DNA from: Chloroflexus aurantiacus J-10-fl
Lineage (GTDB): Bacteria > Chloroflexota > Chloroflexia > Chloroflexales > Chloroflexaceae
DNA: 64,000 nt
NCBI RefSeq assembly: GCF_000018865.1
Contig: NC_010175.1
Location: 434,001-498,000, forward strand
Direction of reading: 5' to 3'
Below the pieces are notes generated by a model. The model worked only from the letters and a program-made list of their open reading frames with translations, made no database searches and was not told the origin of the DNA. The translations under genes were made by a program, and so were the position numbers. Below, in pieces: positions 9,597 to 18,401 of the stretch. The stretch's first letter is position 1. Each line of letters opens with the position of its first letter.

Positions 9597-10508
9597 CTAC
9601 GCCTCAACACTGCGCAGATACTGGTCGAAGAACTCAACCACGCGCCGACAATAGCCAACCCGATCAACAAAATAACCGCCACAGTGTTCAGCTCCGGGTA
9701 TTTCCCACACCAACCGCGGTTCACGAGCTGCTGCATACAACTGACGAACATGGCAGACGGGGACAAGTGAATCATCAACACCGTGGATCAGGAAGACAGG
9801 ACGAGGGGCGATCTGACCAATCGCGTCAATTGGGCGGGCCTGACTGAAACGATAGCCATGGCGCCAGGCAACAATGATGTCGGCCAGATGTACCAGCGGG
9901 CGGAGCGGAACGCGCAGCACCTTTTCGACCGCATCGGCAACCACCTCATCACCGGTAGTAAACGAACTGTCGGCAACCAGCGCTCTCACCGATTGATCGC
10001 GTGCTGTCGCCAGAATCCCGACAGCAGCGCCCATGGAATAGCCGATAACGCCAATTGCTGCTTCTGGCATTCGCTGCCGCACATACTGTAGCGCGGCCAG
10101 CAGATCATCAACTTCACGACTAACGAGCGTTTGCGGCCAGGGATCAGACTCACCGCGCCCTCGATAGTCGAACAGTAAGACATTATAACCGGCCCGCCAG
10201 CAATAGCTACCAATACCGAGTAACTCATCTTTGCGTCCAGCATGGCCATGACTACCGACAATCACGGCGTTTGTCTCTGGACGCGGCAACCACCAGCCAA
10301 CCAGACGCAAGCCATCACTACTGCGAAATTCAACGGTTTCGTAAGGAACCTCAAGCTCCCACGGGGTAAAGGTATAGCTATCAAGGTAGGTTCGACGCGG
10401 CGACGGACTGACGCGAAGGCTAACGTAGTAAGCCGTGATACCTCCCAACAAACTGAAAGCGCCAGCCAGCGCCATCGGTAATAGACTCCAGCCAGGTTTG
10501 ACAGCCAT
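9597..10508 (-). CDS. Alpha/beta hydrolase with N-terminal membrane anchor
   Basis: 303 residues. A hydrophobic segment at about 9-30 ([22 protein letters not shown]) likely anchors the enzyme in the membrane with the catalytic domain behind it. The catalytic triad can be read as Ser158 in GYSMG, Asp245 or Asp246 in [10 protein letters not shown] and His275 in [14 protein letters not shown] near residue 87 forms the oxyanion region. This domain plan matches bacterial BEM46-like or YqiK/FrsA-type serine hydrolases of unknown substrate. The ribosome site GGGGAG precedes the ATG. The gene lies between the acetyltransferase gene (9 nt upstream) and trmD (5 nt downstream), forming a probable three-gene transcript. 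Confidence 0.85.
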
Positions 10509-10517
10509 AGCACTCCC

Positions 10518-11105
10518 CTATTCATTCCTGACAAACTCAAACTTTGTGGTACTTTGCGGCTCTAGCAGCACATGGATTTCGTACAAACCATCAGCATGCC
10601 GACCCTGAAAGGGCAAACCTAATCCCATCGCCAACCGGATCATAGGGGTATTATCGGCATGGGTTAAAAAGATCAGGCGTTCAAGCCCGGCGGCCCGTGC
10701 TTCGGCCAAAAGTAATGCTAACAGCTTACGCCCAACCCCTGTTCCCTGATAATCGTCACGCACCAGAATGGATGCTTCTGCAACCTTCGGGTTGTGCGGT
10801 AGACGGGCAAAACGGGCCACGGCAATTGCCTCTTCTGACCCTTGCTCATCAGCAAGCGCAACCAGTGCTGCTTCGCGGCGCGGATTGATCGCTGCCAGCC
10901 GCTTTGCTGATTTGTGCACCAGTTCTGGAGAAGCATGCTCGGCGGCAATGAAGAAGCGGCGGTAGATCGTCTCAGGGGAGAGGCGATAAAACATACGCTC
11001 GAGGAGCACTGCATCGCTGGCAGCAAGGCTTCGCACTCGCAATGTGCGCCCATCACGGGTAGTAATGGTTGTCGGGATGTCCTGACATACCGGTTGATCG
11101 TTCAT
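10518..11105 (-). CDS. GNAT-family N-acetyltransferase
   Basis: 195 residues. The beginning TRDGRTLRVRSLAASDA followed by MFYRLSPETIYRRFF is the pattern of the acetyltransferase domain found in protein lysine acetyltransferases of the Pat type and in many stand-alone proteins. The acetyl-CoA pyrophosphate loop is visible as DDYQGTGVGRKLL. The acceptor is unknown: proteins, small amines or antibiotics are possible. The start at 11105 is preferred because AGAGGA lies 4 nt upstream; an in-frame ATG at 11120 has no properly spaced site. It is the first gene of the acetyltransferase-hydrolase-trmD group. Confidence 0.85.
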   Translation of the reverse strand: MNDQPVCQDIPTTITTRDGRTLRVRSLAASDAVLLERMFYRLSPETIYRRFFIAAEHASPELVHKSAKRLAAINPRREAALVALADEQGSEEAIAVARFARLPHNPKVAEASILVRDDYQGTGVGRKLLALLLAEARAAGLERLIFLTHADNTPMIRLAMGLGLPFQGRHADGLYEIHVLLEPQSTTKFEFVRNE

Positions 11106-11266
11106 TATGTCCTCTAACATCTCTCTTTAATAGCGGATGTTCGACAGAGCATGGCAGGCGAAATATTCCAAAAAACCCGGCACCAGCAAGTGCGTTCCAT
11201 TGCAATCACACCGATACGGTGCTACACAGGTATTGTAGCATGAGAATGAAACGGACGTGAACATAA

Positions 11267-11283
11267 ATAACGCAGTGCGTTAT
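11267..11283. promoter_or_regulatory. 17-bp palindrome upstream of miaA, possible operator
   Basis: ATAACGCA and TGCGTTAT are perfect arms around one central G. The palindrome is 59 nt before the miaA start and just upstream of a TATGAT box at 11289-11294. No cognate regulator is identifiable. Confidence 0.35.
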
Positions 11284-11342
11284 ACCTGTATGATATGATG
11301 GTGAGGTGAAATACACATTATTACGTCAGATGAGGAACACGC

Positions 11343-12233
11343 TTGGAAGAGCTTATTGCCATTGTCGGACCGACCGCTGTCGGTAAGACAGAGCTGGCTG
11401 TCGCCTGGGCCAGACGTATCAACGGCGAGATTGTGTCTGCCGACTCACGGCAAATCTATCGCTGGATGGACATCGGTACTGCCAAGCCATCGCCTGAAGA
11501 GCAGGCCCAGGCGCCGCACCACCTGATCGACATTCGTGATCCCGATCAACCGTTTTCACTGGCCGAGTTTTGCGATCTGGCCACGGCAGCAATCGCCGAC
11601 ATTCGTGGCCGGGGGCGCATCCCACTTCTGGTTGGCGGTACCGGTCAATACCTGGCAGCCTTCCTGGAAGGCTGGCAGGTACCACGTGTGGCGCCACAAC
11701 CTGACCTGCGTGCCGAACTTGAACTCATTGCCGCTCGTGAAGGTCCGGCAGTGCTCCACGCACGTCTGGCCGCCGTCGATCCGGTGGCAGCATCACGCAT
11801 TCCCCCTACGAATGTTCGGCGTGTGGTACGAGCGCTGGAAGTGTACCTTGTCAGCGGTGAACCGATTTCGCGTCTGCAAGAGCGAAAAGAGCCTCCTTTT
11901 CGCCCACGCACCATCTGGCTCCATCGGCCACGCGCCGAATTGTATGCCCGTGCCGATGCGCGGATTGAACGTATGATCGCTGCCGGTCTGGTCGAGGAAG
12001 TTGCCGGTCTGCTGGCCCGTGGCTACGACTGGTCGCTTCCGGCAATGTCGAGTCTCGGTTATATTCAGTTTCGACCATATTTTACCGGTGAAGCCGATCT
12101 ACCGACCTGTATCGAGCGGCTACGCTTCGACACCCATGCCTTCATCCGCCGCCAGGAGATGTGGTTTCGGCGTCTGCCCAATCTTGAAATCTGGACTCCT
12201 GATCATCCGTCCTGGCGTGAGATCACGGCTTGA
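11343..12233 (+). CDS. miaA: tRNA dimethylallyltransferase
   Basis: 296 residues. MiaA prenylates N6 of A37 in tRNAs reading codons that start with U, using dimethylallyl diphosphate. The P-loop-like GPTAVGKT (9-16) binds the diphosphate. VSADSRQIYRWMDIGTAKPS, HHLIDIRDPDQPFS and GGTGQYLAAFLEGW are diagnostic MiaA blocks, and the C-terminus contains SLGYIQF and RRQEMWFRR. The start is a TTG with GAGGA 6 nt upstream; no in-frame ATG fits the conserved N-terminus. The last 31 nt overlap the 3' end of the convergent RDD gene. Confidence 0.95.
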   Translation: MEELIAIVGPTAVGKTELAVAWARRINGEIVSADSRQIYRWMDIGTAKPSPEEQAQAPHHLIDIRDPDQPFSLAEFCDLATAAIADIRGRGRIPLLVGGTGQYLAAFLEGWQVPRVAPQPDLRAELELIAAREGPAVLHARLAAVDPVAASRIPPTNVRRVVRALEVYLVSGEPISRLQERKEPPFRPRTIWLHRPRAELYARADARIERMIAAGLVEEVAGLLARGYDWSLPAMSSLGYIQFRPYFTGEADLPTCIERLRFDTHAFIRRQEMWFRRLPNLEIWTPDHPSWREITA

Positions 12234-13006
12234 GCGACGTGGTACTCGCGCAGCACATGTTCAATAAAACGTTCTGGATCGCCAGAACCCGATGGCAAAG
12301 CCAGCCGCTGCCGGAGAACAGCCGCCAGATGAGCAGCCAGATCGCTTCGCGCCTCGGTCTGTAACTCATCGCGCCGTTGTAAAAATTCAAGCAACAGCGC
12401 CAGGTCGGCAGCAGTCAGTCGTTCAACATTCGGGACAAGTGGGGTAGGTGGGGCATCGGGCGCTCGCGGTGGCAATTGGACAACAACCGGCTGCATCACC
12501 CGCTCAAGCGTCAATGGCATCGCTTCGTGAACAACGACCGTGCCGGCGGTTAGATCACCTAACCGCCGATGGTAGCGATCAACAAACATCGTTACCAGAC
12601 CAATCCCATAGAGCAGAGGCAGAAAATCAATTGCCCGCATCAAATTCCGCACTACGATGGCACCAATATCAACCGGACGCCCACCCTCACGCAAGACGCG
12701 CAGCCGTAGTAACCGCTTCCCCGGTGTCTGACCATTCCAGATCCATTCAAAGAAGACAAAGTATCCCCAATTCACAACAAACGCCAGAATCGCCAGCAGG
12801 GCCAGGATCACATCCTGGTTAGCGCTACTCGTACCCTCATTTGCAGCAATCATAACCAGACTGGTCGCCAGCAACGTTATGATGATGACATAATCCACAA
12901 CCGCTGCCAGACTACGGCTGGCCAATCCGGCAGCCGTGTAGACGACCTGCACACCTTCTGGTGTCACCACCAGATACGGCTCACGCCATGAGGGTGTCGC
13001 GTTCAT
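12203..13006 (-). CDS. RDD-family membrane protein
   Basis: 267 residues. RDD domains are small multi-helix membrane modules; some act as ion or amino-acid exchangers, most are uncharacterised. Three hydrophobic segments are visible at roughly 33-55, 67-87 and 119-140. The characteristic arginine and the Asp pair lie in SRSLAAVVDY and LGDLTAGTVVV, and GKRLLRLRVLREGG is the typical connector. After the membrane part comes a soluble Ala/Leu-rich tail of about 90 residues. The start overlaps the stop of the phosphatase gene by 4 nt (ATGA), so the two form an operon. The 3' end overlaps miaA convergently by 31 bp. Confidence 0.88.
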   Translation of the reverse strand: MNATPSWREPYLVVTPEGVQVVYTAAGLASRSLAAVVDYVIIITLLATSLVMIAANEGTSSANQDVILALLAILAFVVNWGYFVFFEWIWNGQTPGKRLLRLRVLREGGRPVDIGAIVVRNLMRAIDFLPLLYGIGLVTMFVDRYHRRLGDLTAGTVVVHEAMPLTLERVMQPVVVQLPPRAPDAPPTPLVPNVERLTAADLALLLEFLQRRDELQTEARSDLAAHLAAVLRQRLALPSGSGDPERFIEHVLREYHVAQAVISRQDG

Positions 13007-13680
13007 TGCGCTGTATCGGGTAACTCAGCATCGTCGGGTGGTGCCGAAACCAGTTCAGTCTTGTGTTCTGCCTCTAAATGGCGCATATCATTAACCGTCT
13101 TCACCCGCCAGTGCTTATAGCCGATTTCCAGGATGGTGATGGAAGTATTGCCAATATGATCGTAGTGACCAAAGCCGACACCATCAAAATTTTCGGCATG
13201 GGCAAGCAAGACCCGAATACAACCCCCGTGCGTCACAAATGCCAGTGTCTGCCCACGATGCTGCGCCACCATTGCCTCAACGGCTGTAACGACCCGCTGC
13301 CGGACGGCGGCCACCGTTTCTCCACCACCGCGTGGGATGTCGTGGCCCCGGATCATCTGCTCCCAATCATCAGCAAAGCGGGCACGCACCTCTGCCGTCG
13401 TTAACCCGCTCCAGGCCCCAACATCAATTTCGCGCAATGCCGGCAAGAGCTGCACCGGTACGCGCAAGGCTGCGCCTATCTCCCACGCCGTCTGATACGC
13501 TCTGGCGAGATCACTGCTGTAAATAGCGCTAAACGTCACACCTTCATTGGCCAGCCGCCGCGCCAGCAAGCGTGCCTGCTGATAACCAATCTCATTGAGC
13601 GGAACATCAGCGTGTCCCTGCCAGCGTCCCTGCATATTCCAATCGGTTTCACCGTGACGGATCAGGTAAACAATTGTCAT
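13003..13680 (-). CDS. Histidine phosphatase (phosphoglycerate-mutase-like)
   Basis: 225 residues. The catalytic RHGE motif is at residues 8-11 (YLIRHGETDWN), and the second histidine lies in FVTHGGCIRVLL. IYSSDLARAYQTAWEI is a conserved block of the cofactor-dependent phosphoglycerate mutase / CobC branch. Phosphatases of this type act on alpha-ribazole phosphate, glucosyl-3-phosphoglycerate and other small molecules, so the substrate is open. The start ATG at 13680 is preceded by GAGGA with 5-nt spacing; a 9-residue longer reading exists but has no ribosome site. It is the first gene of a two-gene operon with the RDD protein. Confidence 0.9.
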   Translation of the reverse strand: MTIVYLIRHGETDWNMQGRWQGHADVPLNEIGYQQARLLARRLANEGVTFSAIYSSDLARAYQTAWEIGAALRVPVQLLPALREIDVGAWSGLTTAEVRARFADDWEQMIRGHDIPRGGGETVAAVRQRVVTAVEAMVAQHRGQTLAFVTHGGCIRVLLAHAENFDGVGFGHYDHIGNTSITILEIGYKHWRVKTVNDMRHLEAEHKTELVSAPPDDAELPDTAQ

Positions 13681-13707
13681 GCTCTTCCTCGTGAACAATC
13701 TCCACAC

Positions 13708-14019
13708 CTGTTACTATGGTAACACATACCAATAACCAGGATTATGAACAGTTTCCCCTACCTGTAGCAGTTGCAACCATGCCCGGCAGCGACTGCTATA
13801 ACAGTTGCAGCATGAACGCCATCTGCGCCTATCTGCCATTGGTAAGAGTAGGTGCAGTCAATGCCGCCACCTGATCTGCTCCCTGCGGAAATGCCCTGAG
13901 GTCAACAGCCTCTGGTGAAAATGGTACAATGCCGGCGTTGACCTTCGTTCAATGTTGTATGACCGGCAAGTAATCACCGGCATAACGATATAGACACGCC
14001 GCGTGTCAGAGGAAAACGC
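13708..14019. other. Intergenic region before the ThyX-like gene
   Basis: 312 bp between divergent genes. Apart from the extended -10 element at 13922-13930 nothing distinctive was found. Confidence 0.5.
13922..13930 (+). promoter_or_regulatory. Extended -10 element of the ThyX-like gene
   Basis: TGGTACAAT, the same sequence as before the deacetylase operon, 90 nt before the start codon at 14020. No clear -35 hexamer. Confidence 0.4.
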
Positions 14020-15645
14020 ATGGAGACCCAACAGCCCGAAACGTTTACAGAGCAGGAAATCGAGCTGCTTCAGCCATTTGTAACCAATGTAGATCGCCCC
14101 ATCTTCTGTCTGCGCAACCTACCGGAAGTAGTGAAAGGTGCCCTCTTTGCCCGCTACAGTCGCAGTAGCAAAAGTCTGCGGCGGCTCTTGCTCGACGAGT
14201 TTATCAACGAACCAGAGTCTGGCTTTTCCGCCATGGTATCAGCCCAGGATCACAATCCAGCAGCACAACTGATCGCTACCCGTCAGGCAGAGGCGTTCTA
14301 CGACCGGGTGCTCATCGGGTACGGTGACGACTCGGTGGCTGAACTTGGCGGGGCACATCTGGCGTGTGAGGGGGTGAGCAACATTGCCGCCAAACTGCTC
14401 GAAGATAGCCGGCTCGGTATCTCACCGCTTGAGAAATCAACCCGCTACGTTCGCTTTGATCGCAAAGGACCGGACGGTTATCCCTACCTGCGCGAACCGG
14501 CCATCATGGCATCGCCATTGGCCGACCGCTATGTCGCGGTGATGGATCATCTCTTCACGACCTACAGTGAATTGCTGGAACCTGTTCAGGCGTGGCTCCA
14601 ACAACAGTACCCGCGTGACGAGGCAACAACCCCGCGTGCGTATCGCAATACTATTCAGGCCAAAGCGCTTGATCTGTTGCGCGGACTCTTGCCGATGGCA
14701 ACCCAAACCAATGTCGGCTTATTCGGCAATGGCCGGGCTTTTGAGTATCTGATCATCAAGCTGGCTGCCTCACCATTTGCCGAAGCGCAGGCGCTGAGCA
14801 AGATGATTCAGGCCGAACTGGATCAGGTCATTCCATCGTTTGTCAAGCGTGCCCGCTCTGACCGTGGGCAGGCGTATGCCGACTATCTTGCGACGACGCG
14901 GGAGCAGGTGGCAGCGCTGGCCCATCAGATACCGGTCGAAGCCGATTCCACCACGCCGGTGACCGTCACGCTGGTTGATTACGATCCGCGTGCCGAATGG
15001 AAACTCGCCGCAGCCATCCTCTATCCCCACCTCGATCTGCCATTGCCTGCTATCGAAGAGCTGGTCGCAGCTATGCCGGAAGCAGAACGCCATGCCCTGA
15101 TCAACGCCGCTGTCGGTGATCGGGCCAACCGCTTCCATCGTCCCGGTCGGGCATTCGAGGAGCCGTACTACACCTTCGACATCCTGGCCGACATCGGGGC
15201 GTATCGCGATCTGCAACGGCACCGCGTCCTCACCCAGGAACGCCAGCGCTTCACCGTGCGTCATGGCTACGTCACGCCACCAGAACTGGAGGAGATCGGG
15301 GTTGCCGACCGGTACCGAACGGCGCTCGAACAGGCTGCCGACCTGGTCACGGCGCTTGAGGCCACGCTCCCCAACGAAGCGCAGTATGCAGTACCGCTTG
15401 CCTTTCGGGTGCGCTGGCGGATCAAACTCAACCTGCGTGAAGCCTACCACCTGATTGAACTCCGCAGCGCCCGGCAAGGCCACCCCAGCTACCGCCAGAT
15501 CGCACAGCTCATGTTTCGCGAGATCAGCGCCGTCCATCCCTTCCTGGCGGCTGGAATGCGCTTTGTTGATCACAATGAATACGACCTGGAACGTCTCGCC
15601 GCCGAACAACGGATTGATCAAAAGCGGCAGCAGGTGGGGAGGTGA
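14020..15645 (+). CDS. Tandem (double-domain) ThyX-like protein
   Basis: 541 residues, about twice the length of flavin-dependent thymidylate synthase. Both halves look like ThyX. In the N-half, residues 101-143 (ending LEDSRLGISPLEKSTRYV) align by eye with the ThyX block that normally ends RHRxxSxxxxSxRY, but RHR is replaced by DSR (129-131). Later, LPMATQTNVGLFGNGRAFEY resembles the ThyX dUMP-binding region. In the C-half, RHR is kept at 400-402 within RHRVLTQERQRF, with Thr for the usual Ser, and LNLREAYHLIELRSARQ matches the second ThyX block. It may be an active pseudo-dimeric thymidylate synthase or a repurposed flavoprotein. Monocistronic, ended by a strong hairpin at 15679-15709. Confidence 0.8.
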   Translation: METQQPETFTEQEIELLQPFVTNVDRPIFCLRNLPEVVKGALFARYSRSSKSLRRLLLDEFINEPESGFSAMVSAQDHNPAAQLIATRQAEAFYDRVLIGYGDDSVAELGGAHLACEGVSNIAAKLLEDSRLGISPLEKSTRYVRFDRKGPDGYPYLREPAIMASPLADRYVAVMDHLFTTYSELLEPVQAWLQQQYPRDEATTPRAYRNTIQAKALDLLRGLLPMATQTNVGLFGNGRAFEYLIIKLAASPFAEAQALSKMIQAELDQVIPSFVKRARSDRGQAYADYLATTREQVAALAHQIPVEADSTTPVTVTLVDYDPRAEWKLAAAILYPHLDLPLPAIEELVAAMPEAERHALINAAVGDRANRFHRPGRAFEEPYYTFDILADIGAYRDLQRHRVLTQERQRFTVRHGYVTPPELEEIGVADRYRTALEQAADLVTALEATLPNEAQYAVPLAFRVRWRIKLNLREAYHLIELRSARQGHPSYRQIAQLMFREISAVHPFLAAGMRFVDHNEYDLERLAAEQRIDQKRQQVGR

Positions 15646-15678
15646 GGCCGGCGCATCGCTAACCTTGCAATCAACACA

Positions 15679-15709
15679 AAAGCCTGATGTCGTGACGACA
15701 TCAGGCTTT
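15679..15709. terminator. Strong hairpin terminator
   Basis: A perfect 14-bp stem (arms 15679-15692 and 15696-15709, core GCCTGATGTCG) with a 3-nt loop and A- and T-rich ends. It lies between the ThyX-like gene and the convergent tRNA-Lys and could end transcripts from both sides. Confidence 0.8.
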
Positions 15710-15711
15710 AC

Positions 15712-15786
15712 TGGTGAGCCGGGTGGGGATCGAACCCACGACCCTCTGATTAAAAGTCAGGTGCTCTACCTCTGAGCTACCGGCCC
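15712..15786 (-). tRNA. tRNA-Lys (anticodon UUU)
   Basis: 75 nt on the minus strand, folding into a full cloverleaf. The acceptor stem GGGCCGG/CCGGCTC has one G-U pair, the D arm is GCTC/GAGC, and the anticodon loop CTTTTAA gives UUU. The T arm is GTGGG/CCCAC with TTCGATC in the loop. The 3' CCA is encoded. The outermost anticodon-stem pair is a C-A mismatch, otherwise pairing is regular. It reads lysine codons AAA and AAG. Confidence 0.96.
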
Positions 15787-15834
15787 GCCAGAAGTAGTAT
15801 AGCCGAGTCTGGCGTTAGCGTCAAATGCATGCGC

Positions 15835-16569
15835 TTAATTCTCGACTCGATGAAACGCTTCGGCCAGTGGGAGACCAAACTCTTGTCCCCGCTCGGCAGC
15901 CCACTGCCGTACCCGCCCGGCCAGTTCGGTCTGATCGGTGCCCAACTGCGAGACATGGCAGCGCAACGCAGCCAGTTTCTGCTCGATGGTAGCGCTGATG
16001 TCTACCGCAAAGTTTAACACCGGTGCGCCGGTAATATAGACTTCACGCACCTTGCTCGGTGGATAGCCTTCGGCCAGTAATTCGGGAAAATCCCAGCCGT
16101 TCTGCGCTGCTGGATAGACCGCCGCCAGAGTCGCGTTAGCGGCTGCCAGATGATCGGGATGAAAGCGCGGAATTGAATATTGTGGTGTCCACACCCGGTC
16201 TGGCGACTGACAGACGACGCGCTGCGCCCGGATACGCCTGATCTGACGCACAATATCACGCCGCAACTCAAGCGTCGGTTGCAGCATACCGTCGGGGTAA
16301 TCGAGAAAGATCACCTCTTTCAGGCCGAGAATCTTCGCCGCCGCCTGCTGCTCAGCCTTGCGTATCTCGCTGATCCGTCGTCGGGCCGCCGGACCAACAT
16401 CGGTGGCATCATCGGGGCCACCACCACTGCCATCGGTACAAACCACCAGGGTAATTTCCCAGCCCTCCGCCGCCCACGCTGCCAGCGTGCCACCACAACC
16501 AAATTCGGCGTCGTCAGGATGGGCAACAACGACTAATGCTGTTTTTGGTTCGCTCTGTGTTTGCTGCAT
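15835..16569 (-). CDS. PIG-L family zinc deacetylase
   Basis: 244 residues of the LmbE/PIG-L/BshB group, which removes N-acetyl from GlcNAc-type sugars linked to inositol, malate, teicoplanin and similar. The metal motif is at the N-terminus, AHPDDAEFGCGG (His17, Asp20), and the third ligand is probably His in RFHPDHLAAAN. CTDGSGGGPDD follows the metal site. A role in bacillithiol-like thiol synthesis, cell-wall sugar processing or natural-product metabolism cannot be separated from sequence. AAGGAG precedes the ATG by 5 nt. It runs toward the tRNA-Lys gene on the same strand, 48 nt away. Confidence 0.9.
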   Translation of the reverse strand: MQQTQSEPKTALVVVAHPDDAEFGCGGTLAAWAAEGWEITLVVCTDGSGGGPDDATDVGPAARRRISEIRKAEQQAAAKILGLKEVIFLDYPDGMLQPTLELRRDIVRQIRRIRAQRVVCQSPDRVWTPQYSIPRFHPDHLAAANATLAAVYPAAQNGWDFPELLAEGYPPSKVREVYITGAPVLNFAVDISATIEQKLAALRCHVSQLGTDQTELAGRVRQWAAERGQEFGLPLAEAFHRVEN

Positions 16570-16698
16570 GGTAACTCCTTATCAGGTTGTTGTGCTGATA
16601 AGTAGCATACCATGACTCTTGCTACATCACGATAACCGATGTCAGTAGCCAACAACGTGGGTGGCACTGTTAACTTGCAACAACGCCACCCAGATCAA

Positions 16699-17310
16699 TT
16701 ATTCACTCGCCCGCCGTACCTCAGCAGCGGCTGCCCGCACCCGTGCCAGCGGGTCACTCGGCGGGGCTGGTGCCGGCGAATTGAGGGTCTGCTCTACGAC
16801 TTTCCCAATATCGGTCAACCACTGACTGAAACGCTCCATCGATTGCCAGGGATTAATGATCCGTCCCAATCCAATTGTCGCAATCGCGTTCAACATATTC
16901 CACGGGTAGCCGACCAGTTGATCGATACTCTGCTGCGTCAGATTGGTGATCAGCGAACTGACATTCGTTGCCACGCTGGAGCCGGCAGGTGGGTTGATAG
17001 CAGCAAACGCCTGGAGCCGCAATTCCTCGGCGTTGGTAATCACCGCAATCGGCCCTTTGCCGCGTACTGACGCCTGGCAACCGAGACGCCATCCTTCCTG
17101 GAGACGTGCATCTGGCAGCCAGTTCTTCTCCCGATCATTCGGTGGGCTGAGAAACTCAGCCCCTGCCAGCACCCGCACCTTGCAGGTCTGACAAAAACCG
17201 GTGCCATCACAGACGAACCCGATGTGCGCACTGTTGCGACGTGCAATGTCGAGAATGCGTTCACCGGGACGGGCCGTCATTTCGACATCGTTCACGATGA
17301 CTGTCGCCAT
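16699..17310 (-). CDS. Adrenodoxin-type [2Fe-2S] protein, candidate chlorosome envelope protein (CsmY-like)
   Basis: 203 residues. The first about 95 residues form a ferredoxin domain with Cys34, Cys40, Cys43 and Cys78, i.e. C-x5-C-x2-C...C, the adrenodoxin spacing rather than the plant-ferredoxin spacing. The second half is not a known redox domain: it is amphipathic, with GYPWNMLNAIATIGLGRIINPWQSM and RFSQWLTDIGKVVEQTL, and ends in a Pro/Ala/Arg tail. This two-part plan is the one described for chlorosome proteins CsmI/CsmJ/CsmX of green sulfur bacteria and for CsmY in Chloroflexus. The match is from memory and plan only, so it could also be an ordinary soluble ferredoxin with an added tail. 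AAGGAG precedes the ATG. It is single, divergent from the acyltransferase gene. Confidence 0.7.
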   Translation of the reverse strand: MATVIVNDVEMTARPGERILDIARRNSAHIGFVCDGTGFCQTCKVRVLAGAEFLSPPNDREKNWLPDARLQEGWRLGCQASVRGKGPIAVITNAEELRLQAFAAINPPAGSSVATNVSSLITNLTQQSIDQLVGYPWNMLNAIATIGLGRIINPWQSMERFSQWLTDIGKVVEQTLNSPAPAPPSDPLARVRAAAAEVRRASE

Positions 17311-17372
17311 ACCTGTTCTCCTTTAGCAAAAAGTGTGTATATTCATTGTAACGCGATTTTGGCTTAATATAG

Positions 17373-17381
17373 TGGTATGAT
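17373..17381 (+). promoter_or_regulatory. Extended -10 element of the acyltransferase-MFS operon
   Basis: TGGTATGAT, an extended -10 box about 30 to 100 nt before the two possible start codons of the next gene. Confidence 0.4.
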
Positions 17382-17414
17382 ACCTATACGAGTGGAAATA
17401 CTATACGGTGCCGT

Positions 17415-18401
17415 GTGGCATTGTTGCCTGATGACCGGTGCGCTACAACCGACCATCTGATAGGATCATCTTTGCTCAATATGGTGTCATCGACAACTCA
17501 GCGGACAGATGTTGTCCGTGTTGAACAATACACTGCCTCTGGCGAGTCTTTATCGTCTGCGCTGGCCGACCTGACCTGGCTCAACACTGCCGACATGTTG
17601 CGTGGTTTTGGTATCAGCAAACCACCGTGGTTGTATGGGCTGTCTACCGTGCTGGCCCGCCCACCGGCCCTACGCTTTGCTCGCCAGTTACTGACATTCG
17701 ATGCACTGGTTGGGCAGGCTGGATTACCGGCTGGTTGCGCCTGGATCTGCTCACTTTTTGCACCTGGCCTGGACATCGTAGGCCCACAACCACCCGCCCA
17801 GGGGCCATTACTCATCGTTGCCAACCATCCTGGCCTCCTCGACGCTGCGGCACTCATCACTGCGCTCAACCGGAATGATCTCAAAATCATCGCCATCGCC
17901 CGCCCGCTGTTGCGTACACTTCCCAATACCGCAGCAGCAATCATCCCCATCGGTACTACCCCTCAACACCGGATGAATGCCCTGCGAACTGCTTTACGTC
18001 ATTTGCAGCAGGGTGGTGCTGTTTTGACGTTTCCTGCCGGACGGATTGAACCCGATCCGGCTCACGATGACACTGCCAGTGCCAGCCTGGAAGACTGGTC
18101 GTCCAGTCTTGATCTCTTTGGCCGGATCGCCGGTGGCGTACCGGTCGTGACTGCAATTGTCAGTAATGTTCTTGCCGAGGCAGCTCTGCATCACCCGCTG
18201 ACCTTGCTGCATCGTAATCCAGAAGACCGGCGCTGGCTGGCAGCCATTCTTCAGGTGTTATGGCCCCATCTGGCGACCACACCGGTGCGCATTCAATTCA
18301 GCGCTCCCTGCAGGGCCGACCATCAGATGCGTGCAACCGTCCTTCACACTGCCCGGCAATCTATCTACCAGGCTCGCGCCGCGCAAAGGAGAACACCGTG
18401 A
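17415..18401 (+). CDS. PlsC-like lysophospholipid acyltransferase
   Basis: 328 residues if the GTG at 17415 is used; an ATG at 17481 gives 306 and is equally possible, as neither has a strong ribosome site. The acyltransferase signature is NHPGLLDA (H-x4-D) with VANHPG before it. The second block FPAGRIE is a variant of FPEGxR, with Ala for Glu. The protein probably moves an acyl chain from acyl-CoA or acyl-ACP to a glycerol-phosphate lipid or a related acceptor at the membrane. The last codons overlap the GTG start of the MFS gene (GTGA), so the pair is translationally coupled. Confidence 0.8.
   Translation: MALLPDDRCATTDHLIGSSLLNMVSSTTQRTDVVRVEQYTASGESLSSALADLTWLNTADMLRGFGISKPPWLYGLSTVLARPPALRFARQLLTFDALVGQAGLPAGCAWICSLFAPGLDIVGPQPPAQGPLLIVANHPGLLDAAALITALNRNDLKIIAIARPLLRTLPNTAAAIIPIGTTPQHRMNALRTALRHLQQGGAVLTFPAGRIEPDPAHDDTASASLEDWSSSLDLFGRIAGGVPVVTAIVSNVLAEAALHHPLTLLHRNPEDRRWLAAILQVLWPHLATTPVRIQFSAPCRADHQMRATVLHTARQSIYQARAAQRRTP

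Noticed and set aside
14770-15621. 283-codon minus-strand frame in the ThyX-like gene
   Set aside because: Antisense frame of the recognised protein, no motif.
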